This document shows, one piece after another, positions 39,220 to 45,017 of a stretch of DNA of 45,017 nucleotides; position 1 is the first letter of the stretch, and the number at the start of each line of letters is the position of its first letter. The stretch covers positions 1-45,017 of the IMG/VR virus record IMGVR_UViG_3300042448_002162. One strand, 5' to 3'. Source of the DNA: a virus. The position numbers and the translations under genes are program-made. The notes below the pieces were generated by a model that saw nothing but the letters and a program-made list of their open reading frames with translations, had not been told where the DNA came from and ran no database searches.

Positions 39220-39870
39220 ATGGCTCTCTATCTGCATCTCTTCCACGGCCGCAGCCACCCCGACGATCAACCTGAGGACTGGGGAAGTGTCGGCCCCACC
39301 TTCGGCCCGATCAAAAGCCTCAGCGGCACCTACGGCGACGCACCCCACTTCCTCTTTGAAAACCTCAAAGAGGGTTACCTCACCATCGTCAATGACTTGA
39401 TCTACTATGCTGACACCTATTACGGCGACTGGTGCGTCACCACAGATGGCCCCGAGACTGACACCTTCTCTCAGCACCTCGCCACCCCGCCCGGAATGCC
39501 CGTGCCTCCCCATCCAGATGAGGGCGACGAGTGTGGCGTCTTTGCACCGGAACCGCCCATCACCGCCATCGTCCCTGCTCCTGAGGCACCTACCCTCACT
39601 GAGGTGGATATGGCCATGATCGACGCACTGATTCATCTGCGCGAGATCAGCCGGGATGACCAAACCAATGCCCTCGCGGAGCGCATCGCCCTCGTCATGG
39701 CTGAGCGTCTCGGCCCATTCGATCCCAAGGCTGGTTTCGAGACCGTCGAGCAAGCCTACTACCTCATCCAAGCCACCGCCGACCCCATCGCCAGCCTCGC
39801 GGCTGTAGTCGCTGAAAACATCCGCCACCACGAGTTTGGCTTCTGCGCCAACCTGCTCATGGAATGGTAA
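39220..39870 (+). CDS. Unknown plasmid/ICE-style protein, 216 aa
   Basis: 216 residues. The N-terminus (YLHLFHGRSHPDDQPEDWGSVGPTFGPIKSLSGTYGDAPHFLFENLKEGYLTIVNDLIYYADTYYGDWCVT) resembles a family of unknown function found on plasmids, phages and integrative elements, from my memory of its GPxFGP...YGDW pattern. The rest is acidic and helical, with a long Pro/Glu linker (about 88-125). It sits in the accessory block with similar small genes, separated from them by repeat arrays. Confidence 0.55.
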   Translation: MALYLHLFHGRSHPDDQPEDWGSVGPTFGPIKSLSGTYGDAPHFLFENLKEGYLTIVNDLIYYADTYYGDWCVTTDGPETDTFSQHLATPPGMPVPPHPDEGDECGVFAPEPPITAIVPAPEAPTLTEVDMAMIDALIHLREISRDDQTNALAERIALVMAERLGPFDPKAGFETVEQAYYLIQATADPIASLAAVVAENIRHHEFGFCANLLMEW

Positions 39871-39907
39871 ACCTTCATCCTTCATCCTTCACCCTTCATC
39901 CTTTCCC
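39871..39907 (+). repeat. CCTTCAT/CCTTCAC heptamer array
   Basis: Five heptamer units in direct succession, following the stop of the 216-residue gene. Core identical to those at 36639, 42296 and 42512. Confidence 0.9.
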
Positions 39908-39932
39908 CCAAAACCCAAACCCACCCCACCCC

Positions 39933-40118
39933 ATGAAAGCCAGCATCAAAAACAACATCCTCACCATCGAAATCCCCCTGCAAGCCCCCAAGATCAGCGC
40001 CAGCGGCAAGTCCTACCTGCTGGCCAGCGACACCACCAAGAACGCCGCTGAATACACCGATGCCAGCGGTGCCAAGAAGCAAGTCACCGTGGCCCTCAAC
40101 GCCTACTACAAACCCTAA
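39933..40118 (+). CDS. Small unknown protein, 61 aa
   Basis: 61 residues from ATG 39933 (MKASIKNNILTIEIPLQAPKISASGKSYLLASDTTKNAAEYTDASGAKKQVTVALNAYYKP). An upstream extension is merely the repeat array. The strand pattern (ILTIEIPL...SGKSYLLAS...VTVALNAYY) looks like a small family of unknown function in phages and ICEs. No catalytic motif. Confidence 0.55.
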   Translation: MKASIKNNILTIEIPLQAPKISASGKSYLLASDTTKNAAEYTDASGAKKQVTVALNAYYKP

Positions 40119-40131
40119 CCCGTCCGCTGTC

Positions 40132-40156
40132 CCGTGCCGCCACTCCGGCGGCACGG
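40132..40156. terminator. GC hairpin after the 61-residue gene
   Basis: CCGTGCCGCC pairs exactly with GGCGGCACGG across a 5-nt loop. No T-run follows, so it is either a weak terminator or an RNA structure that protects the message. Confidence 0.55.
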
Positions 40157-40207
40157 TGACAGTCTGCGTCAGTTCGTTACCAAATGTAAATAAACTGTTT
40201 CAGTTAC
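40156..40207. promoter_or_regulatory. GTNAC cluster before the 317-residue gene
   Basis: GTGACA at 40156, GTTACC at 40176, GTAAA (one mismatch) at 40186 and GTTACA at 40203. Distances are 20, 10 and 17 bp. The last site is 19 nt before ATG 40227. Related to the arrays at 2223 and 41488. Confidence 0.5.
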
Positions 40208-40226
40208 ACCCCAAACCCCAACGTCC

Positions 40227-41180
40227 ATGGATCCCCTCACTCAAACCACCCTGCTGGCCCGCCAGAAATTCAGCCTCTTCGGCAACAACCTGAAAGACGA
40301 TGACCTCACCGATGAGGTGCACCGGAAGCACAACATGAGCGACAAGGCTGGAAAATACAGCCGCTGCCGCCTGCCGGATGACTGCCTCAAGCCCATCCGC
40401 CAGATCCGCAGCGCAGCGAAGAGCGACCACGAAAAGCAGACCTTCGTGGCCCCCTTTGGCAGCATCATCCCAGCTTCCCGCTCGGAAGCCTACCTGCGCA
40501 GCATGGCCGCATGGAAGGTGCAGTGGGACGCCGCCGTCCGCCGCTTCATCGACAATTACGCTGCCTACAAGCAGCGCGCCCGCCTTGAGATTTTGAAGGA
40601 TGCCTACCGTGAAGAGGACTACCCCGCCGCTCACACGCTACCTGACCTCTTCTGCTTCGATTACGGCCTGCTGCCCCTGCCCAATCCCGATGCTCTCGAC
40701 GCCGTGCCCGGCCTGTCCGATGCCCGTGTGCAGATGCTCAAAGACCAGCTTGCCCAAGCCACCGCACTGGCTGGCACCCAAGCCCGCAATCAGCTCATGG
40801 AGCGCATCACCGAGAAGATGAACAGGTTGTTCCAGTCCCTCTATGAGACCGGCCCCGATGGCCAGCCACGGCTCAAGGCCGAGCCGCAAATCCACGCCCG
40901 CACGCTGGAAAACCTCAACGAGATCCTTGAGCTGGCCCCGCAATACAACATGACGGCCGATCCCACCATCAACCGGCTGGTTTCAGATGCTCGCCGGATG
41001 CTCAACCGCACGCAGTCCGATCTGCGCGACAGCGCCATCGCCCGCACCAGCACCGCCGCTGCCCTGTCCACGCTGGCCACCAGCTACGGCCTCAACCTGG
41101 CCCCGCGCAAGCTCGCCGCCCCCGCCGCTCCGAAACCCGCTCCAGCACCTCAACCCACCCCTGACTCCATCGCCGCATGA
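40227..41180 (+). CDS. Unknown helical protein (DUF3150-like size and context), 317 aa
   Basis: 317 residues, almost all helical (EAYLRSMAAWKVQWDAAVRRFIDNYAAYKQRARLEILKDAY ... MLKDQLAQATALAGTQARNQLMERITEKMNRLFQSLYE ... LENLNEILELAP), with a Pro/Ala tail. The sequence style and the presence of an AAA ATPase further down make a DUF3150-type protein possible, but the match is from memory only. It overlaps the next gene by 4 nt (ATGA), so the two are coupled. A GTNAC array lies before it. Confidence 0.5.
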   Translation: MDPLTQTTLLARQKFSLFGNNLKDDDLTDEVHRKHNMSDKAGKYSRCRLPDDCLKPIRQIRSAAKSDHEKQTFVAPFGSIIPASRSEAYLRSMAAWKVQWDAAVRRFIDNYAAYKQRARLEILKDAYREEDYPAAHTLPDLFCFDYGLLPLPNPDALDAVPGLSDARVQMLKDQLAQATALAGTQARNQLMERITEKMNRLFQSLYETGPDGQPRLKAEPQIHARTLENLNEILELAPQYNMTADPTINRLVSDARRMLNRTQSDLRDSAIARTSTAAALSTLATSYGLNLAPRKLAAPAAPKPAPAPQPTPDSIAA

Positions 41181-41479
41181 TCACCGCCTGCACCACCCGC
41201 CGCCGCACCCAGCCCGGCCGCATCCACACCGACTTGGCGGAAGCCAAGCTGCAAGCCGCCAGCACCACCGTGCCCCAGCGCTACCGCCCACCCACCGCCT
41301 TCACCATGTTTGGCAAGGAGGGCGACTACTTCAACATCGACCACGACGGTTACGTCCGCCGTGTCCGTGTCTGGGACAAGACCAGCAAGCAGTGGGTCTG
41401 GCTGCGCTGCGCTGCCTTTGACCCCGCCACCACCACCCTACCCACCCCAGCCGCCACCGGCCTGCCGTTCGCCGCCTGA
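41177..41479 (+). CDS. Unknown protein, 100 aa
   Basis: 100 residues with a central stretch FTMFGKEGDYFNIDHDGYVRRVRVWDKTSKQWVWLRCAAF that looks like a small beta domain, and an Arg/Thr-rich N-terminus. The ATGA start overlaps the upstream gene. No recognised family. Its stop is at the edge of the strong inverted repeat 41498-41553. Confidence 0.5.
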   Translation: MITACTTRRRTQPGRIHTDLAEAKLQAASTTVPQRYRPPTAFTMFGKEGDYFNIDHDGYVRRVRVWDKTSKQWVWLRCAAFDPATTTLPTPAATGLPFAA

Positions 41480-41487
41480 CCTCATCC

Positions 41488-41573
41488 GTTACATTGGGTG
41501 ACAATTAACTTTACGAAACACTGCCGCCAGTGTTCAGTTTAGTTAATTGTCACTTTTTGTTACAACCCGTCAC
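41488..41573. promoter_or_regulatory. Phased GTNAC array around a nested inverted repeat
   Basis: GTNAC pentamers at 41488 and 41498, then at 41549, 41559 and 41569, with exact 10-bp steps within each group. The second and third are the tips of a 13-bp inverted repeat, GTGACAATTAACT (41498-41510) with 41541-41553. Inside it lies a 7-bp stem, AACACTG (41517-41523) with 41528-41534. T5 follows the outer arm. The last site lies 7 nt before ATG 41581. It could be an operator, a terminator, or both. Confidence 0.65.
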
Positions 41574-41580
41574 CACCACC

Positions 41581-41814
41581 ATGACCATCGAAATCGCCAA
41601 TGGCACCGCCCGTGCCCTGTGGACGGATGCCGTCGATCTGCGTGAACTCGGCCCTTGCACGGTCGAGCGCGCCAGCACGGTGGACTTCAATTTCCTGACT
41701 CAGGAATGGGAAGTCCGAATCCAGTCCGACCACGCCCCCCTGTTCGCGCACTCCGACCGCAGCACCTGCCTGCAATGGGAGCACGATCACGACCACCTCC
41801 TCCTCGCCCAGTAA
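41581..41814 (+). CDS. Small plasmid/ICE-type protein, 77 aa
   Basis: 77 residues from ATG 41581 (MTIEIANGTARALWTDAVDLRELGPCTVERASTVDFNFLTQEWEVRIQ). The AVDLRELGPCTVERAS...V.. pattern and the late LQWEHDHDHLL recall a small family found in integrative elements and phages (memory-based). No known activity. Part of the accessory block. Confidence 0.55.
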   Translation: MTIEIANGTARALWTDAVDLRELGPCTVERASTVDFNFLTQEWEVRIQSDHAPLFAHSDRSTCLQWEHDHDHLLLAQ

Positions 41815-41838
41815 CCCAACCCACCACCACCACCGTCC

Positions 41839-42294
41839 ATGTCCCACATCACCACCATCAAACTGGTCATCAAAGACCTCGCCACCCTCGAAGCCGCCTG
41901 CGCCGAACTCGGCGCATCCCTCCACCGCAACGTCCAATCCTACAACTGGTATGGCGCCAAAGTCGGGCCCGAGCCATTGCCGGAAGGCATGACCCTAGCC
42001 GACCTCGGCAAGTGTGATCACGTCATCCGCCTGCCGGGCGTGCATTACGAGATTGGCGTCGTCGCCAGCAAGACCACCGCCGGCAGTTACACCCTCGCCT
42101 GGGACTTCTTCGGCCAAGGCAAAAACCCGCGCCATGACGGGATGAAGCTCAAGGAGCGGTTCGGGGACAACCTCGTCCGCTTGCAGGACACCTACGGTGC
42201 CCACACCGCCATGGCCATGCTTCGGCAAAAGGGCTTCCTGCCCGTCCGCAAGACTCTGCCCAACGGGGCCATCCAGATCACCTGCGCCGCCTAA
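41839..42294 (+). CDS. DUF1257 (Ycf35-like) protein
   Basis: 151 residues. The opening MSHITTIKLVIKDLATLEAACAELGASLHR and the later YEIGVVASKTTAGSYTLAWDFFGQG...LVRLQDTYGAHTAMAMLRQKGFLPVRKTLPNGAIQITCAA match the DUF1257 family, whose plastid member is Ycf35. The family's biochemical role is unknown. In plastids, cyanobacteria and phages it often lies with a DUF2997 protein and an AAA ATPase of Ycf46 type, and this set is present here within 2.8 kb. Heptamer arrays separate the genes. Confidence 0.8.
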   Translation: MSHITTIKLVIKDLATLEAACAELGASLHRNVQSYNWYGAKVGPEPLPEGMTLADLGKCDHVIRLPGVHYEIGVVASKTTAGSYTLAWDFFGQGKNPRHDGMKLKERFGDNLVRLQDTYGAHTAMAMLRQKGFLPVRKTLPNGAIQITCAA

Positions 42295-42322
42295 CCTTCA
42301 TCCTTCACCCTTCATCCTTTCT
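42295..42322 (+). repeat. CCTTCAT/CCTTCAC heptamer array
   Basis: Four heptamer units between the DUF1257 stop and the GTG of the DUF2997 gene. The 3' end runs directly into the start region. Confidence 0.9.
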
Positions 42323-42511
42323 GTGAAAACCATCACCATCACCCTGCACAACGGAGCCACCTCCGTGGAGACCAGCGGCTTCAAAGGCAAATCCTGCCAG
42401 ACCACCACCGCCCAGATCGAGGCCGCACTCGGCACCGTCGAGACGGTCAAAAAGAAACCCGAGTTCCACGCCCAAACCAGCACCAGCACCTACCAAAACG
42501 CCAACGCTTAA
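42323..42511 (+). CDS. DUF2997 family protein
   Basis: 62 residues from GTG 42323. An upstream extension would read through the repeat array. MKTITITLHNGATSVETSGFKGKSCQTTTAQIEAALGTVETVKKKPEF has the DUF2997 arrangement (MKTIxVxxxxxGxxxVETxGFxGxSC...LExALG...KPEF). Partner of the DUF1257 protein by genome context. Function unknown. The same GTGAAAACCATCACC start context occurs at 36380, but the proteins are otherwise unrelated. Confidence 0.75.
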   Translation: MKTITITLHNGATSVETSGFKGKSCQTTTAQIEAALGTVETVKKKPEFHAQTSTSTYQNANA

Positions 42512-42540
42512 CCTTCATCCTTCACCCTTCATCCTTCCCC
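42512..42540 (+). repeat. CCTTCAT/CCTTCAC heptamer array
   Basis: Four heptamer units, filling the entire gap between DUF2997 and the ligase gene. Confidence 0.9.
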
Positions 42541-43635
42541 ATGAGCACCACCACTCTCTACAACCGCCAAGGCGGATCTGACAAAGTCTATCAGGTCACC
42601 ATCGACCCGATCACGGCCACCACCAGCATCGTCACCTTTGCCTACGGCCGCCGTGGCGGCACCCTGGCCACTGGCACCAAGACGCCCGAACCCGTCCGGC
42701 ACGCCGTTGCGGCAGACATCGCTACCAAACTCATCCGCAGCAAGCAGGCTGGCGGTTATGTCATCGCCACCGATGGCCAGACCGCGCCAGCCATCGCCCC
42801 AGCCGTCAGCACCGCTCCCACTGCCGACCCCACCCTGCCCATGCTGCTCAACAGCATCAGCGAAGCCGAGCTGGATCGCCTGCTGCGTGATGACCGCTAC
42901 TGCGCCCAGCAAAAGCACGACGGCAAACGCATGACGCTCACCCTCACCAGTCAGGGCGGCCGTGGTGTCGTCACCGCCGTGAACAAACGCGGCCTGCCCT
43001 GTGGCTTCCCCGCCACCGTCCAGCGCGCCATGCTTGCACTCGATCACGAATGTGTGATCGACGGTGAAATGGTGGGCGATACCTTCCACGCCTTTGATCT
43101 TCTGAGCATCTGCGGCGTGGACATCAGCCACCGTGAGTATTCCAGCCGCTTTGAGGCTCTTTGGAATATGCTCAACGATGATGGCGGCAATAGCCAGATT
43201 CACCTGCAATGCGTCGATTCCGAAGACGATTACGCAAGCAAGCAAGCCCTACTCAACGAACTCCGCGCCGACAATGCCGAAGGCATCGTCTTCAAAGACC
43301 TGCACGCCCCGTGGCAAAGCTCCCGCCCCAGCACTGGCGGCCCAGCCCTCAAGTTCAAATTCACCGAGACCGCCAGCTTCATCGTCGGCGGCATCAGCAC
43401 CGGCAAGCGCAGCGTCGAACTCATCCTCTACGAGGATCAGGCCCGCGTCCGTGGTGTCGGTGCCGTGACCATCCCGCCCAATCACAGCATCCCGCCCGCG
43501 GACTCCATTGTCGAGGTGCGCTACCTCTACGCCTTCCCTGGCGGCTGCGTCTTCCAGCCCGTCTATCTCGGCCCCCGTGACGATGTCACGCCCCAGGAGT
43601 GTCACATCTCCCAGCTCAAGCTCAAAGCCGCTTAA
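42541..43635 (+). CDS. ATP-dependent DNA ligase with N-terminal WGR-type domain
   Basis: 364 residues. The first about 75 are WGR-like (TTLYNRQGGSDKVYQVTIDPITATTSIVTFAYGRRGG... KLIRSKQAGGYV), with Tyr in place of the first Trp. A linker leads to a nucleotidyltransferase core: motif I K125-H-D-G-K-R130 (adenylated Lys125), NKRG at 148-151, VIDGEMVG at 172-179, HAFDLL at 183-188, motif IV EGIVFK at 247-252 and motif V KFKF at 271-274. The C-terminal about 85 residues would be the OB-type domain. It seals nicks in DNA. The two-domain fusion recalls the DNA ligase/WGR proteins of some bacteria and phages. Confidence 0.85.
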   Translation: MSTTTLYNRQGGSDKVYQVTIDPITATTSIVTFAYGRRGGTLATGTKTPEPVRHAVAADIATKLIRSKQAGGYVIATDGQTAPAIAPAVSTAPTADPTLPMLLNSISEAELDRLLRDDRYCAQQKHDGKRMTLTLTSQGGRGVVTAVNKRGLPCGFPATVQRAMLALDHECVIDGEMVGDTFHAFDLLSICGVDISHREYSSRFEALWNMLNDDGGNSQIHLQCVDSEDDYASKQALLNELRADNAEGIVFKDLHAPWQSSRPSTGGPALKFKFTETASFIVGGISTGKRSVELILYEDQARVRGVGAVTIPPNHSIPPADSIVEVRYLYAFPGGCVFQPVYLGPRDDVTPQECHISQLKLKAA

Positions 43636-43640
43636 CCCAA

Positions 43641-43665
43641 CTCCTCACCCTTCATCCTTCTCCCC
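43641..43665 (+). repeat. CCTTCAT-type heptamer array, shortened
   Basis: CTCACCCTTCATCCTTCTCCCC, about three units, fills the gap before ATG 43666. Confidence 0.75.
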
Positions 43666-44235
43666 ATGTCCCAGCCCGCCCTCAACACCGACCTGCTCAA
43701 AGCCGCCAAACACATCAGCAGCGCCGTCATGGCTGCCTCCCGCGCGGAGGTGGCCCGCCACGTTTGGACCAGCCTCAAGTGGCAGATCAAAGGCGATACC
43801 GCCGCCCATCTCTGCCACCTCTTTGGCAACATGCTCGAAGGCAGCGAAGTCCTCGACCTGCGTAACAACAGCGACGGCACTCCACAGCCCTTGTTCACCC
43901 TGCTCCGTCGCAACCTGCCCCATGACCATCCGGCATGGGCATGGGTGATCTGCCCCCATGGGGCCGAACAGCACCAGCCCAACCCCCAGCAGCAGTATCT
44001 GGAAGACGGCGGCACCACCTGTCCGCACTGCGGCAGCACCGCCATTCAAGCCAGCAACTTGGAGCCGGACGGCATGACCGCCGACCAGATGGTCGATTGT
44101 CAGGAGTGCCACGCCTCATGGTGGGATCAGTTCCACCTCATCGGCTACCGCGACCTGCAACCACCCTGCACCACACCCGAAGAGGATGAAGGAATCCCCC
44201 TGTTCCACTCCGAAGAAACCCACCATGAAGACTGA
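43666..44235 (+). CDS. Unknown zinc-ribbon protein, 189 aa
   Basis: 189 residues. A helical N-terminal half precedes a zinc-ribbon-type segment, CPHCGSTAIQASNLEPDGMTADQMVDCQECHASWWDQ (about 119-155), with two C-x-x-C pairs, suiting nucleic acid binding. A Pro/Glu tail follows. It overlaps the next gene by 11 nt. No specific family named. Confidence 0.6.
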   Translation: MSQPALNTDLLKAAKHISSAVMAASRAEVARHVWTSLKWQIKGDTAAHLCHLFGNMLEGSEVLDLRNNSDGTPQPLFTLLRRNLPHDHPAWAWVICPHGAEQHQPNPQQQYLEDGGTTCPHCGSTAIQASNLEPDGMTADQMVDCQECHASWWDQFHLIGYRDLQPPCTTPEEDEGIPLFHSEETHHED

Positions 44236-44545
44236 ACAAATCCCCAACCTGCCCGCCAACACCGTCCCCTGGGTCATGGCCGTGCCTGTCGTCAGCACCC
44301 GCCACATCAAGGAGACCGACAACGCCGCCCTGCTTGAGGAAGATCCGCACAGCAGCCCCATGATGGCCCGCCTGCCAGGCGGCTATCTGCTCGATGTCGA
44401 TGACCTCAGCGAATGGATGGAAGACGCCTGTTACTCAGATGCCTTCCTCAACCTCATCGAAACCTTCCACAACCTCGGCTTCCACCACCTCCGCCTCGAC
44501 GGCGACGGTCAGGAATACTCCGACCTCCCCACCTTCAACTGGTAA
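44225..44545 (+). CDS. DUF5983-like protein
   Basis: 106 residues from ATG 44225 (MKTEQIPNLPANTVPWVMAVPVVSTRHIKETDNAALLEED ... YLLDVDDLSEWMEDACYSDAFLNLIETFHNLGFHHLRLDGDGQEYSDLPTFNW). The STRHIKETD, SDAFLNLI and closing L-P-T-F-N-W recall DUF5983, a small family common on plasmids and ICEs (from memory). Its start lies inside the zinc-ribbon gene, so the two are coupled. Confidence 0.55.
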   Translation: MKTEQIPNLPANTVPWVMAVPVVSTRHIKETDNAALLEEDPHSSPMMARLPGGYLLDVDDLSEWMEDACYSDAFLNLIETFHNLGFHHLRLDGDGQEYSDLPTFNW

Positions 44546-44572
44546 CCCATCACATAAACCACCCACCATCCC

Positions 44573-45017
44573 ATGAACACCACCACCCTGCTCACCCAAC
44601 GCATCCAAGCCGGCTACGCCGGACTCATCCTTGTCTCCCATGAGGAGTCACGCGCCGAAGCCCTGCTCGACGCAGTCTGCACCAGCCTGGAATACGGCCT
44701 ACACGCATGGTCAGTCACGCAAGGCCGGGTCGATACCCGCGCTCAAACCGTCGCCGCCGAAGATGCCTTTGAAGTCCTCAAAAGCGTCAGCGGTCTGCCT
44801 GAAAAGACCGTTCTGCTCCTGCGGGATTTCCATCTGATCCTGGCCGATCCCAACCCCATGCTCTACCGCCAGCTCAAGGACAGCCTGCAGATATGCAAGC
44901 AGCGCCTCATCAGCATCGTCATGCTCATGCCAGAGGTGAAGCTCCCCATTGACTTGGAGAAGCACTTCTCCGTCATCGACTTCGCCCTGCCCGACCGTGC
45001 CGAACTGCTGGCACTGG
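44573..45017 (+). CDS. AAA ATPase N-terminal part (Ycf46-like), cut by window end
   Basis: At least 148 residues are seen, and no stop occurs before the window ends. The visible part (LLTQRIQAGYAGLILVSHEESRAEALLDAVCTSLEYGLHAWSVTQG ... EKTVLLLRDFHLILADPNPMLYRQLKDSLQICKQRLISIVMLMPEVKLPIDLEKHFSVIDFALPDRAEL) matches the N-terminal domain of the Ycf46/FtsH-type AAA ATPases (pattern xARYPLIxVxTxEExR...LxDxHxfL...PExKLPxELEKxxxVxDxPLPDRxEL). The Walker A motif would lie beyond the window. It completes the DUF1257-DUF2997-ATPase set. Confidence 0.75.
   Translation, partial: MNTTTLLTQRIQAGYAGLILVSHEESRAEALLDAVCTSLEYGLHAWSVTQGRVDTRAQTVAAEDAFEVLKSVSGLPEKTVLLLRDFHLILADPNPMLYRQLKDSLQICKQRLISIVMLMPEVKLPIDLEKHFSVIDFALPDRAELLAL

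Noticed and set aside
1-45017. tRNA or rRNA genes
   Set aside because: No cloverleaf-forming stretch or conserved rRNA segment noticed on either strand by eye. A tRNAscan run would settle it.

Overview
The window looks like most of a tailed-phage genome or integrated prophage of siphovirus type: an HK97/lambda-like head, a long tape measure protein, and no tail sheath or baseplate genes recognised. The host is uncertain. GC-rich DNA, heptanucleotide repeat arrays between genes, WGR-ligase and zinc-ribbon accessory genes, and a Gly/Ala-rich proteome would fit a Verrucomicrobia- or Planctomycetes-type bacterium, but this is inference from style and not a database match.

Layout. (1) 1-1471: two small + strand genes, the second an excisionase-like HTH protein, converging on a minus-strand tyrosine integrase. 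(2) 1630-7987, + strand: replication block with two unknown proteins, a DUF4406-like nucleotide-sugar-fold protein, a CHC2/TOPRIM primase, and what looks like a helicase-primase accessory protein split in two (4894-5424 and 6617-7987) by about 1.2 kb of small genes. (3) 36303-7886, minus strand: one long late block. Reading 5' to 3' it runs amidase, gpW-like joiner, portal, SSB-tailed small protein, three basic Gly/Ala-rich virion-type proteins (one of 1280 aa), protease-scaffold fusion, decoration-like protein, major capsid, tail-fibre and LamG proteins with signal peptides, an ECF-like sigma factor, holin/lipoprotein-like lysis genes, a Gly-rich fibre, head-tail connector and tail-tube genes, tail chaperone, tape measure and tail-tip genes. 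(4) 36380-45017, + strand: an HTH protein and an accessory block of small genes. It includes a DUF1257 (Ycf35-like) / DUF2997 / AAA ATPase (Ycf46-like) set, a WGR-domain ATP-dependent DNA ligase and a zinc-ribbon protein. The last gene runs off the window.

The divergent region 36304-37032 is AT-richer, carries palindromes and probably holds the switch between late and accessory transcription. No terminase was recognised.

The most unusual signals are regulatory. GTTGAC stands exactly 14 nt before the start codon of eight late genes, with variants before several more. GTNAC pentamers are phased at 10 bp in front of three + strand genes. Near-identical CCTTCAT/CCTTCAC heptamer arrays separate genes like cassette boundaries. 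The GTTGAC box also marks an in-frame internal start inside the protease gene, which would give a free scaffold protein.
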